Assembly (NCBI GenBank): GCA_037482015.1
Contig: JBBFKT010000005.1
Coordinates: forward strand, 1 to 64,000
Source: Thermodesulforhabdaceae bacterium
GTDB taxonomy: Bacteria; Desulfobacterota; Syntrophobacteria; Syntrophobacterales; Thermodesulforhabdaceae
Reading direction: 5' to 3'
Length of the DNA stretch: 64,000 bases
Shown here: positions 17,904 to 27,359 of the stretch, piece by piece
Layout of the letters: each line of letters opens with the position of its first letter
Position numbering within the stretch: the first letter of the stretch is position 1
Position numbers and translations under genes: made by a program
The notes under the pieces: model-generated
What the model saw: the letters and a program-made list of their open reading frames with translations, nothing else
What the model was told of the DNA's origin: nothing
The model's database searches: none

Positions 17904-18674
17904 CTACAACGGCGAAAAGCTCTTTATTAGTGATTCCACCAGAAGACTCCACCCATCAACCAATATGAAAAGCATAATTTTAAACGGAAGGGAGATCATT
18001 ACAGGAGGAAGCATCATCATACCCATAGATAAAAGAATACTTGCTACCACCATATCCAATATGAGAAAGGGAACATAAATTAAAAATCCAATCTCAAAAG
18101 CGGTTTTAATTTCGCTTACAGCGAAGGCTGGAATGATGGTGGTTAGGGAAAGATTTTCGGGTGTTTCGGGTTTTTCGCCGCCTGTTGAAAGAGAAGCAAA
18201 AAGAGCTAGATCTTTTTTCCTGGTATTTTTAAGCATGAAATCTTTGAATGGCTTTACAAAGTTGTCGAGAAATTCCTCATCGGTAATTTCTCCTTCTTTG
18301 TAAGGAAGATATGCTTTTTCGTAAGCTTGGTTCCATACCGGCTTCATTATGAAGAAGGTTAGAAATAGAGCCAGTGATACAAGGATCTGGTTTGGAGGGG
18401 CCTGCTGGGTTCCAAGGGCATGGCGAAGAAAAGAAAAAACCACAACGATGCGTGTAAACGATGTCATAAGAAGCAAAATTGCTGGGGCTACGGATACGAC
18501 CGTTAAAACCAAGGCAATTTTAAGAACTGTGGAAAGTTGATCGGCTCCTTGAGGTGATTTAAGATCCAGTGTGAGCGGAGGTATTTTTAATTCCACCGCA
18601 AAAGCAGAAGAAAAAAACGTCAACAAAATGAACAAAGCTGTCAAAAAAACTGTAATCCAATGCTTTTGGTTCAT
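17904..18674 (-). CDS. fliP: Flagellar export gate protein FliP
   Basis: FliP is the core gate protein. It has a cleavable signal peptide (hydrophobic stretch about residues 9-25, ending near SSAFA), then TSFTRIVVVFSFLRHALGTQ with QAPPNQILVSLALFLTFFIM, and the C-terminal AFAVSEIKTAFEIGFLIYVP and MVVASILLSMGMMMLPPVMI. All are FliP hallmarks; the length is typical at 256 residues. It overlaps the end of fliO by 4 bp. Confidence 0.97.
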   Translation of the reverse strand: MNQKHWITVFLTALFILLTFFSSAFAVELKIPPLTLDLKSPQGADQLSTVLKIALVLTVVSVAPAILLLMTSFTRIVVVFSFLRHALGTQQAPPNQILVSLALFLTFFIMKPVWNQAYEKAYLPYKEGEITDEEFLDNFVKPFKDFMLKNTRKKDLALFASLSTGGEKPETPENLSLTTIIPAFAVSEIKTAFEIGFLIYVPFLILDMVVASILLSMGMMMLPPVMISLPFKIMLFILVDGWSLLVESLIKSFSPL

Positions 18675-18991
18675 AGATTGGCTTCGTTATTTAAGATAGG
18701 GGCTTCTCTATTACCCCCGCTGGTGGAAGAAGATTTCTCGTTTATAACTATGTTTTGAGGACCTATGCCCACTAGAAATTGAATTCCATCGATCTCAACC
18801 AGAACCAGTGAGTGTTTTGGGGAGAGAGAACATCTTTCTATAACCTTTATTTGTCTCTCACTGCTATATTTACGAAGTAGTGTGGGAGAATATCTTCGTA
18901 GCAAAAAAACGAGGAAAAACATCAATGCAATTATTAGAACTAAAACTCCAGCCGTTTTAAGCAAAAGATAACCAAAAGATGGCTGTTCCAC
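18671..18991 (-). CDS. fliO: Flagellar export assembly protein FliO
   Basis: FliO is a small bitopic membrane protein that helps assemble the FliP ring. The 106-residue product has one membrane helix (about residues 9-29) followed by KVIERCSLSPKHSLVLVEID and a LVGIGPQNI strand, the FliO pattern. It is coupled to fliN by a 1-bp overlap and to fliP by a 4-bp overlap. Confidence 0.88.
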   Translation of the reverse strand: MEQPSFGYLLLKTAGVLVLIIALMFFLVFLLRRYSPTLLRKYSSERQIKVIERCSLSPKHSLVLVEIDGIQFLVGIGPQNIVINEKSSSTSGGNREAPILNNEANL

Positions 18992-19329
18992 TAGTCAGAC
19001 CCCAGTTGTTTTACTCGTTCAATAGGACTTATTATGTCAGTTATTCTCACACCGAACTTTTCATTAACCACCACAGGTTCACCTCTGGCAATAAGCTTGC
19101 CATTAACGAGAATTTCCAGAGGCTCTCCGGCGAGCTTTGTTAATTCGATGACAGATCCCTGACCTAGCTGAAGAAGATCATTTATGAGAATAGTTGCTCG
19201 TCCCAATTCAACAGAGACTTCCAAAGGAATATCAAGCAAAAAGTCCAAATCACGACGTTTAGTCTCACCCGCAGACTCTTGAAGATCAGGAAAATGAACA
19301 TCTTTGTTTTCTACAACCGTTGTTGTCAT
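18991..19329 (-). CDS. fliN: Flagellar motor switch protein FliN
   Basis: FliN forms the outer part of the C ring. The 112-residue protein is almost entirely a SpoA/FliN domain: LLDIPLEVSVELGRATILIN, LLQLGQGSVIELTKLAGEPL, VNGKLIARGEPVVVNEKFGV and RITDIISPIERVKQLG. It follows fliM (33-bp gap). Confidence 0.97.
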   Translation of the reverse strand: MTTTVVENKDVHFPDLQESAGETKRRDLDFLLDIPLEVSVELGRATILINDLLQLGQGSVIELTKLAGEPLEILVNGKLIARGEPVVVNEKFGVRITDIISPIERVKQLGSD

Positions 19330-19361
19330 ATTTTATACTCCTTTTTTCTTTGGATAGTTTG

Positions 19362-20354
19362 TTACTCAGTTTCTGGATAGACAAATTCTGCAATCTTTAC
19401 TGCTTTACTCCCATGGTAAGTTCCTGGGAATCCGAGAAATTTTTTAACTCCCTGGACTCTTACTACTATTGGTTTTCCCACATCTTGATTTAAAACAAGC
19501 ACATCACCCTTTTCAAGTTTAAGTAAGTCCTTGGGTTTTATCTGAGTTCGACCGAGTTCTGCTACGATGTTTACACTGATTTCGCTAATACGTTTCTTGA
19601 GCCTTCGTATCCACGTTTCATCAATTTCCAATTGGTCGCTCTGATAGCTTGCGTGAAGCCTCTGTCTGATGGGTTCTATGGTAGAATAGGGCAGGCATAA
19701 GATCATCTTCCCAATGGATTGATCTAGCTCAAATTCGAAATGAATTACAATCACCAAATCGCTAGGCGGAACAATAGCTGCAAATTGAGGATTTACTTCT
19801 GATCTGACATATTGAAACTGCACTGGAATTACCGGTTTCCAGGCATTGTCCAGCTCGGTTATAACAGACTGAACGAGCCGCATGATTACTCTGTTTTCTA
19901 TAGACGTGAAATCACGCCCTTCAATCTTAAATCGGCTTTTTCCTGTGCCCCCGAAGAAACAATCGAGCAGGTTAAATATTAGCTTACTTTCAATCACCAG
20001 TAGGACGTGCCCTCTAAGAGGATCCATTTTGATTATGTGTAAACTTGTCGGCACAGGGAGAGTTTTTAGAAATTCGCCAAACTTAAGCATTTCTGTAGTA
20101 GTCGTTGATACATCAACGACTCGTCTTAGTGCACCGGAAATATTTACTCGGTAAAGGCGTGCGAAACGCTCGTTTATGATTTCCAGAGTCGGCATGCGAC
20201 CGCGAATAATGCGATCCTGAGCAGTTAAATCGTAAGGTCTTATACCACTTTCATCATAATCAACCTTTGCTGTTTCTGCCGATTCGATTTCACCGTCACT
20301 TAACCCTCTTAAAAGGGCATCAACTTCTTCTTGTGAAAGAATTTTATCTACCAT
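19362..20354 (-). CDS. fliM: Flagellar motor switch protein FliM
   Basis: FliM links the C ring to the chemotaxis signal. The N-terminus (MVDKILSQEEVDALLRGL) contains the short CheY-P-binding motif; the middle domain has PYDLTAQDRIIRGRMPTLEI and INERFARLYRVNISGALRR; the C-terminal SpoA domain has ELGRTQIKPKDLLKLEKGDV. Length (330) is as expected. It is 31 bp downstream of fliL. Confidence 0.97.
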   Translation of the reverse strand: MVDKILSQEEVDALLRGLSDGEIESAETAKVDYDESGIRPYDLTAQDRIIRGRMPTLEIINERFARLYRVNISGALRRVVDVSTTTTEMLKFGEFLKTLPVPTSLHIIKMDPLRGHVLLVIESKLIFNLLDCFFGGTGKSRFKIEGRDFTSIENRVIMRLVQSVITELDNAWKPVIPVQFQYVRSEVNPQFAAIVPPSDLVIVIHFEFELDQSIGKMILCLPYSTIEPIRQRLHASYQSDQLEIDETWIRRLKKRISEISVNIVAELGRTQIKPKDLLKLEKGDVLVLNQDVGKPIVVRVQGVKKFLGFPGTYHGSKAVKIAEFVYPETE

Positions 20355-20385
20355 AACCCATTTTACTCATTATCGGTTTAAACCA

Positions 20386-20874
20386 TTATTGCACCAAGAA
20401 TTCGGTAAAATATATATTGATTACCGTGCCAGTTTTAAGTGAAGCGTTAATTTTTGTAATTAATTCTTTTTTAAGCGTCATTTTTCCAGGCAGTGTAGAA
20501 ATTTCGTCGAACTCTTTGCTAGACAAAACTGTAAGAATTACATCTCTAATTCTAGGGGTTTCTTTAGAGATTTCTTCAACTACTTTCTGATTATCAAGCT
20601 CCAGTTCCATAGTTACCTTTAGATAACGCTTTCCCCCAGGATCTGCTAGGTTTACGAGAAAAGTATCGAGCTTATGTGTTATAACCTGAGCTGGTTTTTT
20701 CGCTTTTTCTGGTTTAGGAGCTGCTCCCTCTTCGCCTTCGCTCTTCTTAAAGAACTTTGTATAGGCAAAAAATCCGCCTCCCCCCAGGACGACAACAACA
20801 ATAAGGAGAAGGATTATAAGTTTCATTTTTGATTTTTTCTTTGGCTGTTCCTGTTTTTCTTCAGCTTCCGCCAT
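20386..20874 (-). CDS. fliL: Flagellar basal-body-associated protein FliL
   Basis: FliL is an inner-membrane protein that surrounds and supports the stator. It has a Lys/Glu-rich cytoplasmic start, one membrane helix (about residues 17-37), a charged linker, and the periplasmic domain ending KINASLKTGTVINIYFTEFL, which is diagnostic. The ATG follows AGGAGG. It lies between motA and fliM, where motB would often be; there is no motB here. Confidence 0.94.
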   Translation of the reverse strand: MAEAEEKQEQPKKKSKMKLIILLLIVVVVLGGGGFFAYTKFFKKSEGEEGAAPKPEKAKKPAQVITHKLDTFLVNLADPGGKRYLKVTMELELDNQKVVEEISKETPRIRDVILTVLSSKEFDEISTLPGKMTLKKELITKINASLKTGTVINIYFTEFLVQ

Positions 20875-20897
20875 TGGGATTTCCTCCTGCCAGAGTT

Positions 20898-21662
20898 TTA
20901 CTGAAATCGGCTTATTCTTTTACTCGATGGCACAAATGAATGCAGCTTTTGTTCCAAAATTCTAGGGTTTTCACCCATTGTAAGGGAAATTACCCCGACA
21001 ATAATCATCTCCTTTATGATGGTTTCTTCTTTGCTTCTAGCTCTCAATTTACCCGCCATAGGAAGACATATCAAATTGGCTCCCACCGCTCCATAAAAAG
21101 TTGTGAGCAAAGCCACAGCCATAGCTGGACCTATTGTTGATGGGTCAGACATGGTTCTTAGCATCTGCACTAATCCTATAAGAGTTCCAATCATTCCCAT
21201 GGCTGGGAAGAATGTGCCCATAGTGTCTAAAATTTCGGCTCCCGAATGATGCCGTTCCTGGAGATAGTCAATTTCCCGCTCAAGGATTTCTTTGATAGAT
21301 TCCGGATCCATTCCATCGATAGCCATCTGCAGAGATTTAGTGAGAAATTCGTCTTTCAGGTATTGAAGGTCATCTTCTAAAGCGAGAATGCCTTCTTTTC
21401 TTGCTTTGTGAGCAAAGTCTAAAAAAAGATTAATAACATAATCGTAGCTCCACATCTTTACGAAAAATGCATTTTTTACCACTTTAGCCATACCAACAAC
21501 TTCGTTGAGAGAATGTCGAATTAAAGTTATTCCCAGTGTTCCTCCAAATACTATCATAGCCGCTGGAAGATTAAAGAAAATATCTATGCCGCCACCGAAC
21601 ATGATTGCTATGAGAACAAGAGAAAACCCAACAATGATACCCATGAAGGTCGCTGCATCCAT
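20898..21662 (-). CDS. motA: Flagellar stator protein MotA
   Basis: MotA forms the ring of the ion-driven stator. The 254-residue product has four membrane helices (two near the N-terminus, two around residues 145-200), a cytoplasmic loop with ILALEDDLQYLKDEFLTKSL, GTFFPAMGMIGTLIGLVQML and the conserved TTFYGAVGANLICLPMAGKL. No motB is adjacent; the candidate partners are the two motB-like genes at 3293-4856. Ion type (H+ or Na+) cannot be told from sequence by eye. Confidence 0.93.
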   Translation of the reverse strand: MDAATFMGIIVGFSLVLIAIMFGGGIDIFFNLPAAMIVFGGTLGITLIRHSLNEVVGMAKVVKNAFFVKMWSYDYVINLFLDFAHKARKEGILALEDDLQYLKDEFLTKSLQMAIDGMDPESIKEILEREIDYLQERHHSGAEILDTMGTFFPAMGMIGTLIGLVQMLRTMSDPSTIGPAMAVALLTTFYGAVGANLICLPMAGKLRARSKEETIIKEMIIVGVISLTMGENPRILEQKLHSFVPSSKRISRFQ

Positions 21663-21850
21663 ACGAACTTTGTCCTTTTAAGGGTAAATAAGAAGCGATT
21701 AATAGGATCACAGAAAATTTTTAAATCTTCGATTCTTTACATGCAAGAAATAAATGTGTGCAGGTTGTTTTTGTGTGGTTTGTGTATTCGGGAGCGCAGC
21801 ATGCCGCATTTCGATTGAGAAGCGGCTTTTACGAGAGACGTATTCGGATG

Positions 21851-21884
21851 GGTAGGAGCGCATATAAAGCCTTACGCTCCTACC
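21851..21884. repeat. Palindromic repeat between flgE-like gene and motA
   Basis: A perfect 10-bp inverted repeat, GGTAGGAGCG at 21851-21860 and CGCTCCTACC at 21875-21884, with a 14-bp loop. It lies 9 bp beyond the stop codon of the flgE-like gene and could stabilise or attenuate that transcript. No T-tract follows on the minus strand, so it is not a standard terminator. It resembles the GTAGGGGCG palindromes seen near 45227-45701. Confidence 0.6.
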
Positions 21885-21892
21885 GCCATAAA

Positions 21893-22684
21893 TTACCTGA
21901 CGATGTTAACCGCCGTATTTAACATATCGGCTGAAGTAGTAATTACTTTGGAATTAGCATTGAAGTCAGCTTGATAGATAATCATGTTTACCAATTCTTC
22001 GGAGAGATCTACATTGGAACCTTCCAGAGCGTAACTCATTATGGTGCCCATCCCCTCGGTTCCAGGTTGTTTAGGTCCTACCTTGCCTGCGTTTGGTCCC
22101 TCACGCCATAAATTCCCTCCTACTCGAACAAGACCGTTTGGATCGTTAAAATAGTAGAGTCCGAGAGTAGCTAAGGCGTTTTGTGAGATTTCACCTGTTT
22201 GTTTGTTAATACCGTAAATCTCACCATTATCTCTCACTACAAAGTCACTATATGTGTTAATATCGAGTGTGATCTCATTTCCGTCTTTGTCTAACACCGA
22301 CATGCCGAGGTAGTTGACGAGCTTTCCATCCTTGTTGAGATAGAATCCGCCATCTCGAGTATAGTAAATATTCCCTGATGCATCTTTCACTCCAAAGAAG
22401 CCCTTACCGTTTATTGCCAGGTCAGACCAGTTTGCAGTATTGATTATCGGACCTTGAGCAAAGTTTGTTAAAACTGCAAGAGGTCTTGATCCAGAACCTT
22501 CCCTATCATTAAATGAAGACACCGTTGAATAATAGCCCGCTACAAAATCACAAAATCTTATGGAATTTGCCTTAAACCCAATAGTATTAGCATTGGCTAT
22601 ATTGTCGCTTACTACCGACACCGCTGTGCTAAAACTTCTTAGTCCGTTTACTCCATTATATAAAGCTGTGCCGATGCCCGCCAT
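21893..22684 (-). CDS. flgE: Compact FlgE-like flagellar hook protein
   Basis: The product has the hook/rod start GIGTALYNGVNGLRSFSTAV with SDNIANANTIGFKANSIRF, a central GFFGVKDASGNIYYTRDGGF, and the closing helix SNVDLSEELVNMIIYQADFN with NSKVITTSADMLNTAVNIV. That C-terminal pattern is FlgE-like rather than FlgG-like. At 263 residues it is much shorter than usual FlgE (about 400 or more) and seems to lack the outer D2/D3 domains. Its position after flgD and fliK supports hook protein. It could also be a hook-related paralogue, with the main FlgE elsewhere. Confidence 0.75.
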   Translation of the reverse strand: MAGIGTALYNGVNGLRSFSTAVSVVSDNIANANTIGFKANSIRFCDFVAGYYSTVSSFNDREGSGSRPLAVLTNFAQGPIINTANWSDLAINGKGFFGVKDASGNIYYTRDGGFYLNKDGKLVNYLGMSVLDKDGNEITLDINTYSDFVVRDNGEIYGINKQTGEISQNALATLGLYYFNDPNGLVRVGGNLWREGPNAGKVGPKQPGTEGMGTIMSYALEGSNVDLSEELVNMIIYQADFNANSKVITTSADMLNTAVNIVR

Positions 22685-22705
22685 TTTTATCCCTCCTTTC
22701 TATTT

Positions 22706-23446
22706 TTAACCATTTGTGTTTGATGAAGATTCCTGAGTATTACTACTAGCCGCTTTGTGATCTTCATTCCATATTTGCAGAACAAAGCCCGCAGGCATTT
22801 TTAGTCCTTCGTCATCATCCAGCACCAGATATGGAAGCCCGTTTATGAACTTAAGGCTTGTTACTTTACCTTCGGCATCAGGATATATTGTTTGCTTCTG
22901 ACCTTTTTCGTTAACAACCTCAATTTCAATTCGGTAATCTCCATCCGGAACTTTGTTGCCCTGGTTGTCCAGTCCATCCCAATCGACAGAGTAGGATCCT
23001 TTATCAAGCTGACCCTTATCAATGGATCTGACGAGTTTACCTGATTGGTCATAAATCTTTATTGTGACTAGTCCTTTGCTTTCCATGGTGAAGTTTAGAT
23101 TTTTGGGGACGCCGTCCTTAACCGTTATGAGATCAGTAAAACCCTTTACATATTTTCCAATAAGACCAACAACTTCCAAGTTGTTTATGGATGACAAATA
23201 CTGCGTACCTTCCTCGAGATATTTGTTCGCTCTGATTAGTTGTTCTACGGTGCTGAATTGAGCTAGTTGCGCTGCCAATTCGTAGGACTGCATAGGATTT
23301 AATGGGTCCTGGTGCTCTAATTGAGTCGTGAACATTGTAAGAAAGGCATTTAGATCCAGAACCTTGTTTTTTTGCAAATCGATTAGAGTTTTATCCTGAT
23401 TTGCAAAGGGTGGAATGCCAAGTATATAAGGTTCACCAACTATCAT
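22706..23446 (-). CDS. flgD: Flagellar hook cap/assembly protein FlgD
   Basis: FlgD caps the growing hook. The N-terminal domain has the hallmark FLTMFTTQLEHQDPLNPMQS followed by AAQLAQFSTVEQLIRANKYL; the C-terminal part carries a Tudor-like region and the FlgD Ig-like fold with KIYDQSGKLVRSIDKGQLDK and VDWDGLDNQGNKVPDGDYRI. The ATG follows AGGAGG. It lies between fliK and the flgE-like gene. Confidence 0.96.
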   Translation of the reverse strand: MIVGEPYILGIPPFANQDKTLIDLQKNKVLDLNAFLTMFTTQLEHQDPLNPMQSYELAAQLAQFSTVEQLIRANKYLEEGTQYLSSINNLEVVGLIGKYVKGFTDLITVKDGVPKNLNFTMESKGLVTIKIYDQSGKLVRSIDKGQLDKGSYSVDWDGLDNQGNKVPDGDYRIEIEVVNEKGQKQTIYPDAEGKVTSLKFINGLPYLVLDDDEGLKMPAGFVLQIWNEDHKAASSNTQESSSNTNG

Positions 23447-23455
23447 GGTGTCCTC

Positions 23456-25072
23456 CTATGCGTAGAAGTATATAAGGTGTCCACCTGGATAACTGGATGT
23501 GCTTATGGTTGTTGTCCTGTGGAAGATCAGGTTGTTAATATTGAGTGTTGATTCATCATTACTAGAAGAAAAAGCTGTTTTATAGCTGTCTTGCCTGTTG
23601 AATTCATTACCGCCGCTGTTTTCTGTTTCCACAGAGAATTCATCCAGCAAAAGCCCTTGTTCCTCCAGGTATTGCTTTAGAGCTTCGCTATTTTTCCGAA
23701 GAAGATCGCTTACTTCTTCTTGCTCTGTTTTTATGATAGTTGAAATTTTATTATCATTTGCGCTCAACTTCACTACTATTCTCCCTAATTCTTTAGGTTC
23801 AAGCTGGATGATAAGCTGATTAGTGCCTTCTTGTCTCATCTGCTGTATATAACTGGCGAGTTGCGGCGCTACCGCTGTCTGAGAGATGAGTTGAGTGATT
23901 TGGAACGGTTGACTCTGAACCTGGTTTAAGGTTTGGCTGAAGGTGCCAACTGTGCCAGGCATCGGAATTTGCGTGTCTGCCACTTGAATTACATTTGCAT
24001 TGGGTTGTTGAGAAAATGAAAAGCTTTGAGATGATCTCCCACCATCTCCAAAACCAGAGGATGTGTCAGAGTTGATACTTTTTATCGCAGTATGGGTTTC
24101 CAATACCTGGTCAGATTCTGAAAACAATCGAGATGATGAACCTTCCGAGATTTCCCCATCGATTTTTTCCACTAAGTTACCCGGTTTCGCTTGCGATAGC
24201 GAATCGTAATTTCCGGCTAGTCTTTCTGCAGCATCAATTGTTTTTATAGTGGTAAAGTTTTTATCTTGTGAAATAATTGTATTAGCGAAGGAATCTTTAG
24301 CATCTCTTTGGTAAACTTCTGGTTGTCCTACTTTACCTGTGTCTTGAGTGGAAGAAATCTCAGATGACAGAATGGTTTCAGATGGTTTCTGTAGAGTATT
24401 TTTTATAAAATCTTCCTTCATTTCCTGGGGAAGCTGATCTACTCGGGCAAGAATATTTTTGATTTCATCGAGAGAAAACCGTTTCCCCTGATCCAGAGAA
24501 AAATGGAGAGCTTCGCCGTTAAAGAGAATGCCCGAAAGTATCTTGGAGAGTTCGTCTCCTTGTATTGTTACTCCTTCTTGAGTAGGTGCGTGGGAAGAAA
24601 GAAAATTTATAAGTGTTTCAAGATCAACATTTCCGTCATCACTTGCCTGTAGCTGGAGAGAGTTTATATCATCCGAAGAAAATCCAAGTTTTGCAAGCAG
24701 CTGTGATGCATCCTGCAAATTTATTGATAGTTCCCCCTTAGTTTCCAGTGTGACCCTGCTTAGTTCTTGATTTTCGACTTCTTCCTGAAGCACAAAGAAG
24801 TAGGAAAGTCCCATTTCATTTACAACGTTATCGACTTTTGCCTCCTGAGCGTTATCAATTTTCTTTTTAACCTTTTTGTCGTCAGAAGAGCTTTCCCGGC
24901 TTGAAGATGTTTGTTCCATTGTCTTGCTGTTCCTGTCGTTTTGCTCCATGAGGGATAGCAGGAAATTTTTTCCCTCTGGCTTTGTGCCATCCTTGTTGAT
25001 TTTGTCTGACCTAGCCATGCTCCTTCCAGATTGACCTACTGAAACAATCCTTGAAACATCAGGCATCATCAT
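23456..25072 (-). CDS. fliK: Flagellar hook-length control protein FliK
   Basis: FliK measures the hook and switches export specificity through FlhB. The 538-residue protein has a long low-complexity, Ser/Gln/Asp-rich N-terminal region and a conserved C-terminal domain with LIIQLEPKELGRIVVKLSAN, TEQEEVSDLLRKNSEALKQY and LEEQGLLLDEFSVE, the Flg_hook domain. The variable N-terminal two thirds show no recognisable fold, as is normal. It heads the fliK-flgD-flgE run behind a sigma-54-like sequence. Confidence 0.92.
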   Translation of the reverse strand: MMMPDVSRIVSVGQSGRSMARSDKINKDGTKPEGKNFLLSLMEQNDRNSKTMEQTSSSRESSSDDKKVKKKIDNAQEAKVDNVVNEMGLSYFFVLQEEVENQELSRVTLETKGELSINLQDASQLLAKLGFSSDDINSLQLQASDDGNVDLETLINFLSSHAPTQEGVTIQGDELSKILSGILFNGEALHFSLDQGKRFSLDEIKNILARVDQLPQEMKEDFIKNTLQKPSETILSSEISSTQDTGKVGQPEVYQRDAKDSFANTIISQDKNFTTIKTIDAAERLAGNYDSLSQAKPGNLVEKIDGEISEGSSSRLFSESDQVLETHTAIKSINSDTSSGFGDGGRSSQSFSFSQQPNANVIQVADTQIPMPGTVGTFSQTLNQVQSQPFQITQLISQTAVAPQLASYIQQMRQEGTNQLIIQLEPKELGRIVVKLSANDNKISTIIKTEQEEVSDLLRKNSEALKQYLEEQGLLLDEFSVETENSGGNEFNRQDSYKTAFSSSNDESTLNINNLIFHRTTTISTSSYPGGHLIYFYA

Positions 25073-25126
25073 AGATATGCCTCCCAGGAGCTTTACTAAT
25101 TGTTAATCTGCCGCTTAGGGATAGAA

Positions 25127-25141
25127 ACAAAATTAATGCCA
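25127..25141 (-). promoter_or_regulatory. Sigma-54-like promoter upstream of fliK
   Basis: On the minus strand this is TGGCATTAATTTTGT. The -24 element is good; the -12 element is TTGT where TTGC is expected, so it is one important base off. It lies 55 bp upstream of the fliK start in the right orientation, and its first six bases (TGGCAT) are the same as in the promoter sequence ahead of flgF. Confidence 0.45.
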
Positions 25142-25279
25142 GAGTAGGATTGCCCATGATTTCTTAGATTTTGGTTACTTTAATGGTATTAGTTCCAATA
25201 TGTAGGGAGGAAATTTTTTCCTGAAGGGGCTTTAATTGTCCTAGTTTGGTTCGGTATTTTGCTGGCGAGTAGCCTTAAA

Positions 25280-26056
25280 CTAACCGAACCTTCCCGTGAT
25301 ATAGTCTTCGGTGAGTTTTTTTGATGGCTTTGTAAAAATTTCCTCGGTGGGACCTATTTCAATCATACTTCCCAAATGGAAAAAAGCCGTTCTGTGGGAT
25401 ACTCTTGCCGCTTGCTGAAGGGAATGAGTCACTATCACAATTGCGTATTCTTTGCTTAGTTCGGCAATAAGTTCTTCTATACGAGCGGTTGCGATGGGAT
25501 CCAGAGCGGAACAGGGTTCATCCATCAGAATAACTTCCGGATTTACGGCAATAGTTCTTGCTATGCACAATCTTTGCTGCTGGCCTCCGGATAGGCTTAA
25601 ACCAGAATGAGATAATCTATCCTTAACTTCATCCCACAGCCAGGCTCTTCTCAATGCCATCTCAACGATTTCGTCAAGTTCACTTTTAGTTTGGGCTAGT
25701 CCATGAATCCTAGGACCGTAAGCCACGTTTTCATATATGGATTTAGGAAATGGATTTGGCTTTTGAAAAACCATCCCCACACGAGCTCGAAGAAGCACTA
25801 CATCGGCATCTTTGCTGTATATATCAATTCCATCAAAAATAATCTGACCTGTAACTCGGCAGCCTTCAATGGTGTCGTTCATTCTATTGAGACACCTTAT
25901 GAAAGTCGATTTCCCACAACCAGAAGCTCCAATGATTGCCAGAACTTCCTGTCTGTAAATGTCAAGGGAAACGTCCTTTATGGCGTGTTTGGATCCATAA
26001 AACACATTAACGTCCCGACATATTATGCACGGTTCTTTGGATTCTTCATGAGACAT
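25280..26056 (-). CDS. pstB: Phosphate ABC transporter ATP-binding protein PstB
   Basis: PstB powers high-affinity phosphate uptake through PstCA. The 258-residue protein has Walker [20 protein letters not shown], the PstB-typical Q-loop region [20 protein letters not shown], signature [16 protein letters not shown], Walker [14 protein letters not shown] and the H-loop [20 protein letters not shown]. It is the last gene of the leftward pst operon, behind pstS and an intercistronic hairpin. Confidence 0.97.
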   Translation of the reverse strand: MSHEESKEPCIICRDVNVFYGSKHAIKDVSLDIYRQEVLAIIGASGCGKSTFIRCLNRMNDTIEGCRVTGQIIFDGIDIYSKDADVVLLRARVGMVFQKPNPFPKSIYENVAYGPRIHGLAQTKSELDEIVEMALRRAWLWDEVKDRLSHSGLSLSGGQQQRLCIARTIAVNPEVILMDEPCSALDPIATARIEELIAELSKEYAIVIVTHSLQQAARVSHRTAFFHLGSMIEIGPTEEIFTKPSKKLTEDYITGRFG

Positions 26057-26088
26057 AGCCGTTTGAAACCCCGCACGATTCAGTTCGC

Positions 26089-26109
26089 CCGCCCCATTTC
26101 GCGGGGCGG
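26089..26109 (-). other. GC-rich intercistronic hairpin between pstS and pstB
   Basis: A perfect 7-bp inverted repeat, CCGCCCC at 26089-26095 and GGGGCGG at 26103-26109, with a 7-base loop, just after the pstS stop codon. It has no T-tract, so it is more likely a 3'-end-stabilising or partial attenuating structure that lets pstS be expressed above pstB. Confidence 0.55.
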
Positions 26110-26128
26110 ACAGTCACCTTTCTATTTT

Positions 26129-27181
26129 TTATTTAATTAACTGCATTACTTCACTTCGAACTTTTTCACGCTCTGCTTTAGGAAGAGGAATTAATCCTTT
26201 TCCCGCGAGATATCCTTCGTCTCCAAGGGCTTTTTCGCTAAGAAATTCTTCAACGTATTCTTTAATGCCCGGGATGACTCCCAGGTGAGCTTTTTTTACA
26301 TAAAAAAAGATCGGTCTTGCAAGAGGATAGGAACCCGAGGCTATGGCTTCAAAGGTTGGTGCTACTCCGTTTATCAAAGAGCCCTGAAGTTTGTCCAGAT
26401 TATTGTCTAGAAAGCTGAAACCAAAGATACCCAAAGCTTTTGGATTTGCTTCCAGCTTTTGCACAATAAGATTGTCATTTTCTCCAGCGTCTATATAGGC
26501 TCCGTCTTCTCTAATTACGTGAGCAATTGCTTTGAATTGCTTTGCGTCTTTTTGTGCCAGTTCTTTAAGTTCCGGAATACTTTTTGCTCCAGGTTCCATG
26601 GCAAGCTCCAGAAATGCATCTCTTGTTCCAGATGTGGGTGGAGGACCGTAAACTTCTATCTTTACATCAGGAAGGGAAGGATTGACGTCTTTCCACGTTT
26701 TGTAAGGATTGGCTATAATGTTACCCGGGTTTTTTGGATCAGGAACCTGTTTTGCCAGAGCCAGGAAAATATCCTTTGTGGTAAGATTCAGGAGTTGCCC
26801 TTTTTTGCTTACGGCTAAAACAATACCATCAAAACCGATTTTGACTTCTATGATGTCTTTTACTCCGTTCTGAGCACAAAGATTTTTTTCCGATTCTGTG
26901 ATTGGACGAGAAGCATTGCTGATGTCCGGGTGAGCTTCCCCTATACCTCCACAGAAGATCTTAAATCCTCCTCCTGTTCCGGTAGATTCAACCTTGGGGG
27001 TTTTAAATCCTTTCTTGCCCAGATGTTCCGAGACAGTAATGGCAAAAGGGTAAACCGTTGAAGATCCAACGATGTAAAGAGTATCCCTGGCTGCCATGGC
27101 TGAATTGATTCCAAAAGCCAGACAAACAACTGCCACCATTACGCTAATTGCCGCAATTTTTTTGCCAAGCTTAAAATTCAT
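26129..27181 (-). CDS. pstS: Periplasmic phosphate-binding protein PstS
   Basis: PstS captures phosphate for the Pst transporter. The 350-residue protein has a signal peptide ending near NSAMA and the binding-protein pattern TLYIVGSSTVYPFAITVSEH, ESTGTGGGFKIFCGG, DISNASRPITESEKNLCAQN and PPPTSGTRDAFLELAMEPGA. The TGSST and SGTRD loops are the usual phosphate-contacting elements; here the first reads VGSST. It lies third in the operon, after pstC and pstA, which is unusual. Confidence 0.95.
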   Translation of the reverse strand: MNFKLGKKIAAISVMVAVVCLAFGINSAMAARDTLYIVGSSTVYPFAITVSEHLGKKGFKTPKVESTGTGGGFKIFCGGIGEAHPDISNASRPITESEKNLCAQNGVKDIIEVKIGFDGIVLAVSKKGQLLNLTTKDIFLALAKQVPDPKNPGNIIANPYKTWKDVNPSLPDVKIEVYGPPPTSGTRDAFLELAMEPGAKSIPELKELAQKDAKQFKAIAHVIREDGAYIDAGENDNLIVQKLEANPKALGIFGFSFLDNNLDKLQGSLINGVAPTFEAIASGSYPLARPIFFYVKKAHLGVIPGIKEYVEEFLSEKALGDEGYLAGKGLIPLPKAEREKVRSEVMQLIK

Positions 27182-27359
27182 AACATTCCCCCCTCTTTTA
27201 ATTGATTTACCTTTAACGCTTTGCTTTTTTATCCTGGGCTTTTACGTCAACTTTTTTAATTTTGATCACCTCCTTCCTGGGTATTTTCGCCCGCTATTTT
27301 GGAAAATCGGTATAGGTCGGTCGGTTAATTTCAAAAAAACCATCAGCTTCACATTTAAG

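Noticed and set aside
25208-25222. AGGAAA-TTT-TTTCCT hairpin downstream of pstB as a terminator
   Set aside because: Very weak AT-rich stem with no T-tract on the correct side; not convincing.
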